The position numbers were made by a program, and so were the translations under genes. Below the pieces are notes generated by a model, which ran no database searches, was not told where the DNA came from, and was given only the letters and a program-made list of their open reading frames with translations. A stretch of 64,000 bases of DNA from Imbricaverruca yamaguchii (taxonomy: Eukaryota; Arthropoda; Thecostraca; Neoverrucidae). The first letter of the stretch is position 1, and every line of letters begins with the position of its first letter. The DNA lies in NCBI GenBank assembly GCA_034440575.1, contig JAOTOL010001598.1, positions 1,297,001 to 1,361,000 on the forward strand, in the 5' to 3' direction. This document shows positions 24,196 through 36,249 of the stretch, in pieces.

Positions 24196-25640
24196 AGGCA
24201 GCAGCGCGTGGCGTCTAGACGGCGGGGCCAGCGCAGGGCGCGCGTCACCGGCGAGGGAGGACCACTCAATCAGATTACCGATACGGCGACTGGCAGCGCC
24301 GGCTCCTCGGCGGCGACCGGGTCCGGCCGCTCTGCAGCGAGGCCCGCTCCCCGCCGCTCGTCAGATACGACCGCTATCGCTCCCGCCGGCGTGCAGAGCA
24401 CTGTTGTACAACTCTTGCAAAACGTCCGCTCACGCCGCGCCGGCCCCGGCGACAATGGGGCTGCACGTGCGCCGACATCTCCGGTGCGGCGCCTTTGTCG
24501 ACGACAGCGACCCGGCGCGGACGGCGGCGCGCTGAACGGGGAGGGGCGGGGGTGCCGGCGTCCGTCGGCGGCTGTCGGCCAGATTACCACGGAGAGCGGG
24601 TCCGGGCCGAGCTGCCGCTCCGATCGGGCGCTCCGGCCGACATGGCGCGGTACCCGGCGTCCCGGTGTTGTTGTGCCTGCGCACAGGGCGAGCGCCCAAT
24701 TCGGCCGGCCGAATCAATTCGCTCCCCTCGCGGCCCCGGCTCACGGCAGCCAACAGATGCGGCCGCCCTTTGTGAGCGGCCGTAATCAAGCAATCGGCCG
24801 ACCCCTACCGTTGCCGATGAGGCAGCGACGGACGCGGCGCAGTCGCGCCACATAATGGACACATTGTGCGCCAAACACAGACGCGCACGCATGGCCAGCG
24901 CACATGACAAACACGTCATCGAATCATAACCAGTCTGGGCATCCGAAAGCGGTGCAGATTCCAAAGGTAGTTAGGTGCATCTGAAGATGCAGTTACTTCA
25001 GAAGCTCTGCCTGGGTCGCGAGTACAACAGTCCACTCTTCTGCATGGATTCAAGCATTGCGTCGAAATGTATGTAGGGGTCAACGTTGCAATTATCGTGG
25101 CTGAGCGTACTTTGAAAACCCTAGCCGTTCTGGAGTGAGAGGATTGTTTCCAGCTATACCGCTAGTTATGCCTTCAGCTACACCGTCAGCCATGCCACTA
25201 GCTATAATTGACCTGAAGTCTATAGACAACGACAGCATACATCACCATCACGGTGGCAGGCTGGCCAAATTCGATACACACACACAAACACGCATACATA
25301 CACACACCGAAGTCCATGATTACTGCAGAAACTTCTTTGCATGCCAAAGGTGGGATCGAGCCGTAAGGTAACGTAAGCCGAACGGACACCTCTGCATCCT
25401 CCCCCGCCCTCATTGAAGCTGACTAACAAATGGTGATCAGTTCGACTTCGAAAGAGCCCATATCAAGTGATCACTTCACTTTCTATCATTGCCCTTTCGA
25501 CCCCAGTCAAAACACTCTAGATGATATCATACGTTACGACATATTAGGCATGCATATAGTTCGATCTACGTTTATCCACATACTGCTATGTGAAGCGAGG
25601 CAGGGAGAGCGAGACATGAAGCGCGCAGCTGCGTCCTCAC

Positions 25641-25793
25641 CTCGTCCAGGCACATGGCCCTGCAGCGTGCCGTTTTGGTAGCCTTGGCTTCGGCGGTGAG
25701 CGGCGTGCCCGCCGCGTCGGTGTCGACGACCGCCAGCGGCGTGGCCGCGCCCAGCGTCAACAGCGCACACGTGATCGCCACCCGGCAGGCCAT
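25641..25793 (-). CDS. Exon 1: signal peptide and first C-x3-C
   Basis: The exon has 51 codons. The start ATG at 25793 has G at -3 and G at +4, a good Kozak context, and I saw no earlier ATG in this frame. Residues 2-22 form a typical signal peptide with the hydrophobic core VAITCALLTLGAATPLAVV. After an acidic and threonine-rich linker comes RCRAMCLDE, a C-x3-C pair like the RCASRCLSL of human anosmin-1. The donor is GAG|GTGAGG at 25640. The exon sits in a strongly GC-rich, CpG-rich block, as expected for a first exon beside a CpG-type promoter. The signal peptide reading is strong; the anosmin link is inferred from cysteine spacing alone. Confidence 0.6.
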
Positions 25794-26150
25794 CGCGTCC
25801 CGTTCAGATTCGGCGGCTGCACGCGCTGCGCACGCTCCGACGGCCGAGTGGAGTCTGCGGCCGGGCGGCCGGCCGCCGCCCGCCGCCGCCGCCGCCGCCG
25901 CCCGGCCTTCGCGCGGCCGCCCCGGGCGCGGCCGGCGGCCCGGCCGCCCCGCCACCGCCCGGCCCGGCAAAAACGCAAGGGTTGGCGGTGGCCGGGGGAC
26001 GGCGCGGCCGCCCGACCGGCCCGGCTCGGGCGCCGGCGGCGCCGCAGACCCGGCTATGCAAAACAGGGCCGGCGCCCGGCCGGGCAGGGCAGGAGCCGCG
26101 CGGGCCGTCGGCTACTGTGCGCCGCTGCGCACGCGACTCAAGTGTAGGTG
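25794..26150 (-). promoter_or_regulatory. GC-rich CpG-type upstream region of the FN3 gene
   Basis: Directly upstream of the exon 1 ATG there is about 350 bp of extreme GC content, with many CpG and GGCCGG steps and runs of CCGCCG. It gives way to ordinary sequence near 26160. No TATA box is evident. This looks like a CpG-island promoter and 5' untranslated region. The promoter role is inferred from position and composition only. Confidence 0.35.
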
Positions 26151-26593
26151 TGCGTGTGGGGGTGGGGGTAGGGCTCGCACGGAGCGAAAACGACGGATGT
26201 GGGGTCCCGTCAATAGCTACCACTGCTGCACCGCTCGTCTTGTAATTACATGTCATTGCATGATCGACGCGATCTACCAACGACACAGCACATCGGAGTG
26301 GTAAGCGTGCGTTACGGGTAGTCAACAAAATGTGTATTCTACTAGCTTGAGACAGCATGTAATAGAAGTCCTAAACATCGCTACAGAACAGAATGTCGCA
26401 AGTAATGTACAGCATACATCATATTGACACGGCTGCCAACTATGTAATAACTTTCACCTACCTAGACCAAAATTAGTACCCCGGCTACTTCCCAGCTCGG
26501 AAAACACGTAGATGCAGAAAGAGAGAAAGCACACTGATGGTGTTCTGCCAGCCAGCCAGTCTGGGTTAGAAAGTTTGGCAGACGAATGGCTCT

Positions 26594-26713
26594 CTAACAA
26601 TTGCAAATTATGAAGATTCACAACCAAATGTTGAAAAATGGCTCAGGAATTTTGAGATGATTGGTTCACAAGACGGAAGCGAATTTAACTGCAATAGCTA
26701 CACATGCAAATAA
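26594..26713 (+). pseudogene. Possible retrotransposon gag fragment
   Basis: A 39-codon open stretch contains NVEKWLRNFEMIGSQDG, which resembles the W-L-x-x-F motif of Ty3/gypsy-type gag capsid proteins. It is bounded by stops and nothing recognisable flanks it. The similarity is to a short motif only and could be chance. Confidence 0.2.
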
Positions 26714-27540
26714 CTAGGAGCAACTCAGTAGATGAGTAGTGTGCAGGTTCCTATTCCACTGGCCATCTGGTTCTCATTGGGCCTTGACCTTTCATGTTCT
26801 GGAACGTGCTTACACATTGGGAATCATGTCTATAACAAGCATACTTGGTGGTGGATTCAGAACCGGTTTTCGGGCATGTGATGCTGAAGACATTGGCCAT
26901 GGCAGCACAATGGAGGCAGATTATTCCTTAGAACTCAAGGGATCCAACATTGCTTAGCGGGCTTTAGTCTCTGTTTTTTTTCGTTCTGTGTTATATTCCC
27001 TTTGCAGGTTTGACCCATTTTGATCTCTGTGAATCTTATTCCGCCTTAAATCTTTATGAAATATATGATCTGATAAACACACCAGAATTTGTCTTATATC
27101 TGTTCAAACTTTCCTTTTGTCTTCTTTGTTGGTTATCAGGGTTTTAGGGCGCATCAACTGCAGTTGTTACGCAGCGCCCAGTTTTTGCGTAAACTGAATA
27201 CCACTAAAGTTCGTATCTTTATGAAGTAATAGCCATGCGATGTGTATGCGACCAGTTTGCCGATTCATGCCCGCTTCGTCCACCTCCCTTCCCCTCCCCC
27301 TCCCCATCAAACGGACCAGTATAATCCATCTTTCCACCGCACAAACCTCCGTCTTTTCAACGCAGACGTGCTGTGCTCATGTAGGCTACACGACGCATGA
27401 CTCGAATGGGCAGGAGATTCGAAGAATCTCCGGATCCGAGAAGTCGTTCCGTCTGAGTCATGGTCACGACACCCAATGTCACGGGGTCAAGTACACTCCT
27501 GAAGCCTGACTAGCCAGCTTGCGACCAGCCACCTGCCACC
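26714..27540. other. No gene seen
   Basis: Apart from the hairpin repeat at 27128, ordinary sequence with no recognisable product. Confidence 0.35.
27128..27180 (+). repeat. Dispersed hairpin repeat, copy with changed inner stem
   Basis: Same outer stem GGGCGC/GCGCCC, but the inner stem is CAACTGCAGTTG instead of CGACCA/TGGTC; both sides changed together. Confidence 0.5.
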
Positions 27541-27544
27541 CGTA

Positions 27545-27570
27545 ACACACACACACATACCCCCCCCCCC

Positions 27571-27607
<37 letters not shown>

Positions 27608-27625
27608 CCCACACACACCACTACA
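27545..27625. repeat. CA microsatellite with C runs
   Basis: (AC)n interrupted by poly-C tracts. Confidence 0.95.
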
Positions 27626-28844
27626 TCAACTTCTACTCTTCCGAGCTTCGGTCTGTCTTCAATTCCTACTGATCTACATGCTCTCGTGTACGCCTGCCTC
27701 TACCCCTTCGTGCTTCTGCCAGACCGTCGCCTCCGCTCGTGAAGCTCAGGTCGGTCAGACGGTGCCGTCACACCTTCCGTTCGGTCTACCCTCCACCGAC
27801 CCGCTCATCTTCACTCTAGTGCCTTCCGTTTGATCCTCTCTACGCTCTACTCTGTGTTCTCTACAAACACCGACTCTGTGATTTCTTTGTGTCTTCTTCA
27901 TCTATCCTGCCTGCATTTCCACACTATATGGTTTTTCTTGCCCGTTATTTCCCTCCGCTGAGACCCGTGCTGCCCTTATTGACTCCTCACTAGCCACTTA
28001 CACCACCCGTTTGCGACTCCACACGACCACACCAACACAAATTACTGACGTGCACCTCAGCATGGGCGCCACACAGACGCGCACACCGGTGATTACTTCC
28101 TCTGCCGCCGGGATGATGGAGAGCCCATGGGCTCCATTGGCCACTGGACGGCGGCCGGGGTGATCACCGGTTTCACAGGAGCGCTCCACACGTACGGTGA
28201 ATTAGGTCGGGGCGCTCCTGATTCGGGCCAGCGACAACACGGATGCACTCATCGTCCCAATAGCACGCCACATTATGGCATCACGATCGCGCTTGCCACC
28301 CACCCTAGCACCCCACAAGACACCATGTATCCAAGGAAGTTAGCCCGCATGGCGACGGAAGCGGAGGCTCTCAAGTTTGGGAGTCGCGGGATCTGCGCCG
28401 TCTCCAGGCCCCCGCTCCACCACGCAAACGTGACACGCGCGTACTCATATCGGCCTTCAGCACACGCAGGCCTTCCACACATTACAGCCGACTACACGAG
28501 ACGCACCACGTACACCTCCGCCGCTGCACCGTCAATACTGTCAGTAGTATGGTCACCCTAGAGGGGAGAGGTGTCACGATAAAACACCGACATGCGGAAC
28601 TTGCGTCGACACATGTGGCACTTATACTGACACTAACGACGTGCGAAGCTGCGTTGGTTGCGCGGCGACGACCATGTCTCCTGGTGCCGGGTCTGCCCTC
28701 GGTGGGCAGCCGAGAGGGCAGTCTCGTCTACTGGTCTCGTCCACCTTGAGGGCTGGACTTTTCCCCAGGCAAGGCCGTAGATCCACGACCGTTGGCCGGC
28801 GCGGCCCGTACGTCGCACAGAGCCGGGTGCGCAAACACCACCGA
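27626..28844. other. No gene seen
   Basis: Mixed sequence leading into the 47-bp satellite; no exon or domain recognised. Confidence 0.35.
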
Positions 28845-31800
28845 CACATGTAGAGCATACGGCTCCACCACTACAGCCCACACACCCGACACATGTAGAG
28901 CATACGGCTCCACCACTACAGCCCACACACCCGACACATGTAGAGCATACGGCTCCACCACTACAGCCCACACACCACCGACACATGTAGAGCATACGGC
29001 TCCACCACTACAGCCCACACACCACCGACACATGTAGAGCATACGGCTCCACCACTACAGCACACACACCACCGACACATGTAGAGCATACGGCTCCACC
29101 ACTACAGCCCACACACCACCGACACATGTAGAGCATACGGCTCCACCACTACAGCCCACACACCACCGACACATGTAGAGCATACGGCTCCACCACTACA
29201 GCCCACACCACCGACACATGTAGAGCATACGGCTCCACCACTACAGCCACACACACCACCCGACACATGTAGAGCATACGGCTCCACCACTACAGCCCAC
29301 ACACCACCGACACATGTAGAGCATACGGCTCCACCACTACAGCCCACACACCACCGACACATGTAGAGCATGCGGCTCCACCACTACAACACACACACCC
29401 GACACATGTAGAGCATACGGCTCCACCACTACAGCCCACACACCAGACACATGTAGAGCATACGGCTCCACCACTACAGCCCACACACCCGACACATGTA
29501 GAGCATACGGCTCCACCACTACAGCCCACACACCCGACACATGTAGAGCATACGGCTCCACCACTACAGCACACACCACCGACACATGTAGAGCATACGG
29601 CTCCACCACTACAGCCCACACACCACCGACACATGTAGAGCATACGGCTCCACCACTACAGCCCACACACCACCGACACATGTAGAGCATACGGCTCCAC
29701 CACTACAGCCCACACACCACCGACACATGTAGAGCATACGGCTCCACCACTACAACACACACCACCGACACATGTAGAGCATACGGCTCCACCACTACAG
29801 CCCACACACCACCGACACATGTAGAGCATACGGCTCCACCACTACAGCCACACCACCGACACATGTAGGCATACGGCTCCACCACTACAGCCCACACACC
29901 ACCGACACATGTAGAGCATACGGCTCCACCACTACAACACACACCACCGACACATGTAGAGCATACGGCTCCACCACTACAGCCCACACACCACCGACAC
30001 ATGTAGAGCATACGGCTCCACCACTACAACACACACCACCGACACATGTAGAGCATACGGCTCCACCACTACAACCACACACACCGCACATGTGAGCACG
30101 GTCCACCACTGCGCACACCACCGACACATGTGGCATCGGCTCCACCATCCACACACCGACACATGTAGAGCATGCGGCTCCACCACACCACACACCACCG
30201 ACACATGTAGAGCATACGGCTCCACCACTACACACACACCACCGACACATGTAGAGCATACGGCTCCACCACTACAGCCACACACCACCGACACATGTAG
30301 AGCATACGGCTCCACCACTACAGCACACACACCGACACATGTAGAGCATACGGCTCCACCACTACACCACACACCACCGACACATGTAGAGCATACGGCT
30401 CTCCACCACTACAACACACACCACCGACACATGTAGAGCATACGGCTCCACCACTACAGCCCACACACCACCGACACATGTAGAGCATACGGCTCCACCA
30501 CTACAGCCCACACACCACCGACACATATAGATCATGCGGCTCCACCACTACAGCCACACACCACCGACACATGTAGCGCATACGGCTCCACCACTACAGC
30601 ACACACCACCGACACATGTAGAGCATACGGCTCCACCACTACACCACACACCACCGACACATGTAGAGCATACGGCTCCACCACTACAGCCCACACACCA
30701 CCGACACATGTAGAGCATACGGCTCCACCACTACAGCCCACACACCACCGACACATGTAGAGCATACGGCTCCACCACTACAGCCCACACACCACCGACA
30801 CATGTAGAGCATACGGCTCCACCACTACAGCCCACACACCACCGACACATGTAGAGCATACGGTTCCACCACTACAACACACACCACCGACACATGTAGA
30901 GCATACGGCTCCACCACTACAACACACACCACCGACACATGTAGAGCATACGGCTCCACCACTGCAACACACACACCGAACATGTGAGCATCGGTCCACC
31001 ACTACAACACACCCGACACATGTAGAGCATACGGCTCCACCACTACAGCACACACCACCGACACATGTAGAGCATACGGCTCCACCACTACAGCCCACAC
31101 ACCACCGACACATGTAGAGCATACGGCTCCACCACTACAGCCCACACCACCGACACATGTAGAGCATACGGCTCCACCACTGCAGCCACACACCACCGAC
31201 ACATGTAGAGCATACGGCTCCACCACTACAGCCACACACCCCGACACATGTAGAGCATACGGCTCCACCACTACAGCACACACCCGACACATGTAGAGCA
31301 TACGGCTCCACCACTACAGCACACACACCCGACACATGTAGAGCATACGGCTCCACCACTACAGCCCACACACCACCGACACATGTAGAGCATACGGCTC
31401 CACCACTACAGCACACACACCACCGACACATGTAGAGCATACGGCTCCACCACTACAGCCCACACACCACCGACACATGTAGAGCATACGGCTCCACCAC
31501 TACAACACACACCACCGACACATGTAGAGCATACGGCTCCACCACTACAGCCACACACCACCGACACATGTAGAGCATACGGCTCCACCACTACAGCACA
31601 CACACCCGACACATGTAGAGCATACGGCTCCACCACTACAGCCCACACACACCCGACACATGTAGAGCATACGGCTCCACCACTACAGCCCACACACCAC
31701 CGACACATGTAGAGCATACGGCTCCCACCATCCCCCACTACAGCACACACCACCGACACATGTAGAGCATACGGCTCCACCACTACAGCCCACACCACCG

Positions 31801-32930
31801 ACACATATAGAGCATACGGCTCCACCACTACAGCCCACACCACCGACACATGTAGAGCATACGGCTCCACCACTACACCACACCACCGACACATGTAGAG
31901 CATACGGCTCCACCACTACAGCACACACCACCGACACATGTAGAGCATACGGCTCCACCACTACAGCACACACCACCGACACATGTAGAGCATACGGCTC
32001 CACCACTACAACACACACCACCGACACATGTAGAGCATACGGCTCCACCACTACAACACACACCACCGACACATGTAGAGCATACGGCTCCACCACTACA
32101 GCCCACACACCACCGACACATGTAGAGCATACGGCTCCACCACTACAGCCCACACACCACCGACACATGTAGAGCATACGGCTCCACCACTACAGCCACA
32201 CACCACCGACACATGTAGAGCATACGGCTCCACCACTACAGCCCACACACCACCGACACATATAGAGCATACGGCTCCACCACTACAGCCCACACACCAC
32301 CGACACATGTAGAGCATACGGCTCCACCACTACAGCCCACACACCACCGACACATGTAGAGCATACGGCTCCACCACTACAGCCACACACCACCGACACA
32401 TGTAGAGCATACGGCTCCACCACTACAGCCCACACACCACCGACACATGTAGAGCATACGGCTCCACCACTACAGCCACACACCACCGACACATGTAGAG
32501 CATACGGCTCCACCACTACAGCACACACCACCGACACATGTAGAGCATACGGCTCCACCACTACAGCCCACACACCACCGACACATGTAGAGCATACGGC
32601 TCCACCACTACAGCCCACACACCACCGACACATGTAGAGCATACGGCTCCACCACTACAGCCCACACACCACCGACACATGTAGAGCATACGGCTCCACC
32701 ACTACAGCACACACCACCGACACATGTAGAGCATACGGCTCCACCACTACAGCCCCCCCCCACACACCACCGACACATGTAGAGCATACGGCTCCACCAC
32801 TACAGCCCACACCACCGACACATGTAGAGCATACGGCTCCACCACTACAGCCCACACACCCGACACATATAGATCATACGGCTCCACCACTACAGCCCAC
32901 ACACCCCGACACATGTAGATCATACGGCAC
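28845..32930. repeat. 47-bp satellite array, 4.1 kb
   Basis: Roughly 85-90 units with a nearly fixed core (GACACATGTAGAGCATACGG then CTCCACCACTAC) and a CA-rich linker whose length varies (units 43-49 bp). Degenerate copies with several single-base losses occur near 30070-30170 and 30970-31005. The minus-strand Cys/Val-rich frames have no coding meaning. Confidence 0.95.
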
Positions 32931-32954
32931 CACCGCTACAACGCGCACGGTACA

Positions 32955-33838
32955 GCCACACACCACAACCACAACAACCCACACACCCAACACAACCCAC
33001 ACACCCAACACAACCCACACACCCAACACAACCCACACACCCAGCACAACCCACACACCCGACACAACCCACACACCCAACACAACCCACACACCCAACA
33101 CAACCCACACACCCGACACAACCCACACACCCAACACAACCCACACACCCAACACAACCCACACACCCGACACAACCCACACACCCAACACAACCCACAC
33201 ACCCCACACAACCCACACACCCCACACAACCCACACACCCAACACAACCCACACACCCAACACAACCCACACACCCCACAACCCACACACCCACACACAC
33301 ACAACCCACACACCCGACACAACCCACACACCCAACACAACCCACCCACACAGACACAACCCACCCACACACCCAACCACACACACCCACACAACCCACC
33401 ACCCGACCACAACCCACACACCCAACACAACCCACACACCCCACACAACACCCACCCGACACAACCCACACACCCAACACAACCCACACACCCCAACCCA
33501 CACACCCACACACCCAACACAACCCACACACCCCACACAACCCCACCCCCACACAACCCACACACCCAACACAACCCACACACCCAACACAACCCACACA
33601 CCCAACACAACCCACACACCCGACACAACCCACACACCCAACACAACCCACACACCCAACACAACCCACACACCCAACACAACCCACACACCCAACACAA
33701 CCCACACACACACCCACACAACCCACACACCCAACACAACCCACACACCCAACACAACCCACACACCCAACACAACCCACACACCCAACACAACCCACAC
33801 ACCCAACACAACCCACACACCCCACACAACCCACACAT
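32955..33838. repeat. 18-bp satellite array
   Basis: About 48 units of CCCAACACAACCCACACA with a minor CCCGACACAACCCACACA variant, starting within about 30 bp of the 47-bp array. Degenerate around 33290-33560. Confidence 0.95.
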
Positions 33839-34704
33839 ACGTTTCAACAAAGCACTTCAACGGCGCTCACACCGTTCACGTCACACATATCACACGCGTC
33901 ACTCAAGAACCAACTCAGAGTCAGCATCTCACCACACACCCAAGTTCCTAATAGGGCCCACCCTCACTGCCACCATGCACAGCATGCAAACCCACGCCAC
34001 GCTCACATCACGCACGGGGACCGAGGAGACCTCATAAAATTCAAACAGCAGCATCACCTTCACCTTCACCCTTACCTTCACCTTCACTGGTACGATTAAT
34101 TGGGCATTCATTCGGCAGATGACGAATCCTCTGCTCCTTCTCTAGGCTCCCGATGCATGCACGAATATTTTCAGTATCTAACTTCTCCTTTGTCTCGGTC
34201 GCTTACAGCCTCAAAGTGTTCCACAAATTGCATGGTCTCTAGGCTCAAAAACATTGGTGAGTTCCTGTTCTGTAAGGCCGAAAAACAAAATACTGCACCG
34301 GGCTTTCCATACTGCCGTTATTTGTCCTGTGATATCCGCAGATTTGTACTATAATGCCCACACAGGATTGCTATGGCTGAATTGTAGAGGTTCTGTCAAT
34401 TCATAAACCATTTTGCAATCACGGTCACAATCAGGACGCAATTGTATTTTGTGGAGGATAGGGTAGGCTGTGTCACCGGCCAAGTTGAACTACCACGTTA
34501 TCCAGCGTTATCGGCCATCTGGTGCAGAAAGGCGTACATAATTCCATTCTCCGTCTAAGCATGACGCTCCGTAAGCCGCTTGTTTTTGGCTGAAAAATTG
34601 AAAAACGTTCATTTTGTCTAAAATGTAGCGTTGTACTTGAGTAAATAAAGTACGTTTCTGCTCTGCTTATTGGAAGCCCCACTCCAGGCAGTCACGCGTT
34701 GCGT
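33839..34704. other. No gene seen
   Basis: Unique-looking sequence with a short CACCTT run near 34058-34090; no product recognised. Confidence 0.35.
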
Positions 34705-35410
34705 CGTATGTATGTGAGCATCATACTTGGTCACATGACTTCAGTGTCGTTGTGTCGTGTGTTTGTGAGCGTTAGACTGGGCCACATGACTTCAGTGTCG
34801 TTGTGTCGTGTGTTTGTGAGCGTTAGACTGGGCCACCTGACTTCAGTGTCGTTGTGTCGTGTGTTTGTGAGCGTTAGACTGGGTCACTTGACTTCAGTGT
34901 CGTTGTGTCGTGTGTATGTGAGCGTTAGACTGGGTCACTTGACTTCAGTGTCGTTGTGTCGTGTGTTTGTGAGCGTTAGACTGGGCCACATGACTTCAGT
35001 GTCGTTATGTCGTGTGTATGTGAGCGTTGGACTGGGCCACCTGACTTCAGTGCCGTTACGTCGTGTGTATGTGAGCGTTAGACTGGGCCACCTGACTTCA
35101 GTGTCGGTACGTCGTGTGTATGTGAGCGTTAGACTGGGCCACCTGACTTCAGTGTCGGTATGCGTGTGTATGTTAGACTGGGCCACCTGACTTCAGTGTC
35201 GGTACGTCGTGTGTATGTGAGCGTTAGACTGGGCCACCTGACTTCAGTGTCGGTACGTCGTGTGTATGTGAGCGTTAGACTGGGCCACCTGACTTCAGTG
35301 TCGGTATGTCGTGTGTTTGTGAGCGTTAGACTGGGTCACTTGACTTCAGTACCGTTACTTCGTGTGATGTGAGCGCTAGACTGGACCATTTGACTTCAGT
35401 GCTGTTGGGC
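34705..35410. repeat. 51-bp tandem repeat, about 13 copies
   Basis: Units contain GACTTCAGTGTCG, a GTCGTGTGT part and GTGAGCGTTAGACTGGG. The period is 17 codons, so long frames stay open on both strands (163 codons from 34699 on the plus strand). There is no domain, signal peptide or splice context, so I read it as a minisatellite. Confidence 0.85.
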
Positions 35411-35469
35411 TGTATATGAAGTGATGCGATATTGTCAGAAAATGGACGTGGGCGTGGTGGTATTTGAGA

Positions 35470-35600
35470 GTGGGGATGGAGAGAAGGGGAGGGGGCGATG
35501 GAGAGAGGGAGAGAGCGATGGAGGAAGAAATGATCGGGGAGGGAGTGGGCGAGTGGGTTTTGAGTGCGATACGGGGGCGGAAACGGAGGGGACCGGGGAG
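35470..35600. repeat. Purine-rich tract upstream of tRNA-Tyr
   Basis: GGAGAGAGGG-rich sequence. Similar tracts precede the tRNA genes at 43345, 46792, 51659 and 54089, read in tRNA orientation. Confidence 0.5.
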
Positions 35601-35726
35601 AGAGCTGGGCCCAGTGCCTGTCTGCCTCCGCCGAATGAAGTGGACCGCTGTGAAAGTGAACGTGCGGTAGGTGTGGCCATGGAGTTCAGCCAGCATAACA
35701 CTTTCACAGCATTAACCACTGGCAGC

Positions 35727-35814
35727 CCTCTGGTAGCTCAGTTGGTAGAGCGGTGGACTGTAGAGGCTGCGTGCAGGTATCCATAGGTCGCTGGTTCAAA
35801 TCCGGCCCGGAGGA
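35727..35814 (+). tRNA. tRNA-Tyr (GTA) with 15-nt intron
   Basis: Acceptor CCTCTGG pairs with CCGGAGG plus discriminator A. The A box TAGCTCAGTTGG and B box GGTTCAAATCC are intact. The anticodon GTA sits in CTGTAG, followed by the intron 35764-35778 and the anticodon-stem closing strand ATCCAT. The T arm GCTGG/CCGGC pairs fully. TTTT at 35816 can stop Pol III. A purine-rich tract lies upstream, as in the cluster units, but the other flanks have diverged. Confidence 0.92.
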
Positions 35815-36249
35815 CTTTTGAATCCACCCTGATTGGTGTTTAGATGTCTGAGCGGACTCCTGGGTCTTCCGGGCATTTGTATTGGCGATGTCCCTTCTGC
35901 TTCCAGCAGACGTGGCTTCCTCTTCGGATGCTCGTATTGAGTATTAGGATGGGTTTATACGATATGATAAGATCTATATAGGCTAGGACGGGATTTGCAT
36001 CGGATGGATAGTATATTATGATATGTTTCCACTCCACATTATGATTGAATGGAAAAAGTGTAATGCTGGGTAAAACTGATGCAAAAGTGGTCCCATGCCT
36101 TCAGAAGCGCGCGCTCAAGGTTTCAGCTCGGTTTGAGAGCCGCTCCCATGGGCGCCCCGACGACAAACACACCTCTGCCAGACGCTCCCGGTGCTGCAGC
36201 TCTGTAACGTCGCATGGCGTTTGCCGGCGGCGGCAGGTGCCTGACACCA
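35815..36249. other. No gene seen
   Basis: Unassigned sequence between a tRNA and a GA-rich microsatellite. Confidence 0.35.

Larger units (their letters stand above)
10379..25793 (-). other. Six-exon gene: FN3-domain type I membrane protein, anosmin-like N terminus
   Basis: Gene locus assembled by eye from GT-AG exons on the minus strand: 25793-25641, 18091-18014, 15971-15744 (or from 16058), 15429-15241, 12798-12589 and 10693-10379. Every exon is a multiple of three and all joins are phase 0, which chance open frames would not give. The product is about 390 residues (419 with the longer third exon). It has a signal peptide, a short cysteine-rich stretch, two FN3 domains, a transmembrane helix and a tail of about 45 residues, so it should be a cell-surface protein with its FN3 domains outside. 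The cysteine spacing recalls anosmin-1 (a secreted heparan-sulfate-binding protein), but most of the WAP domain and later FN3 domains are missing. Intron 1 is 7.5 kb and contains a SINE, microsatellites and hairpin repeats; intron 2 contains 28-bp and CACACGG arrays; intron 4 a 33-35-bp array; intron 5 a 35-bp array. Additional exons in the large introns cannot be excluded. Confidence 0.6.

Noticed and set aside
28845..32177. Possible CRISPR-like array because of regular spacing
   Set aside because: The units have no unique spacers; the linker is simple CA-rich sequence and the context is eukaryotic.
32955..33838. Telomere-like repeat because of the C-rich, A-rich strand
   Set aside because: The unit is 18 bp, not CCTAA or CCCTAA, and the array is internal.
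32874..33860. Cys/Gly/Val-rich frames of about 300 codons on the minus strand
   Set aside because: By-product of the 18-bp satellite; three frames are open at once.
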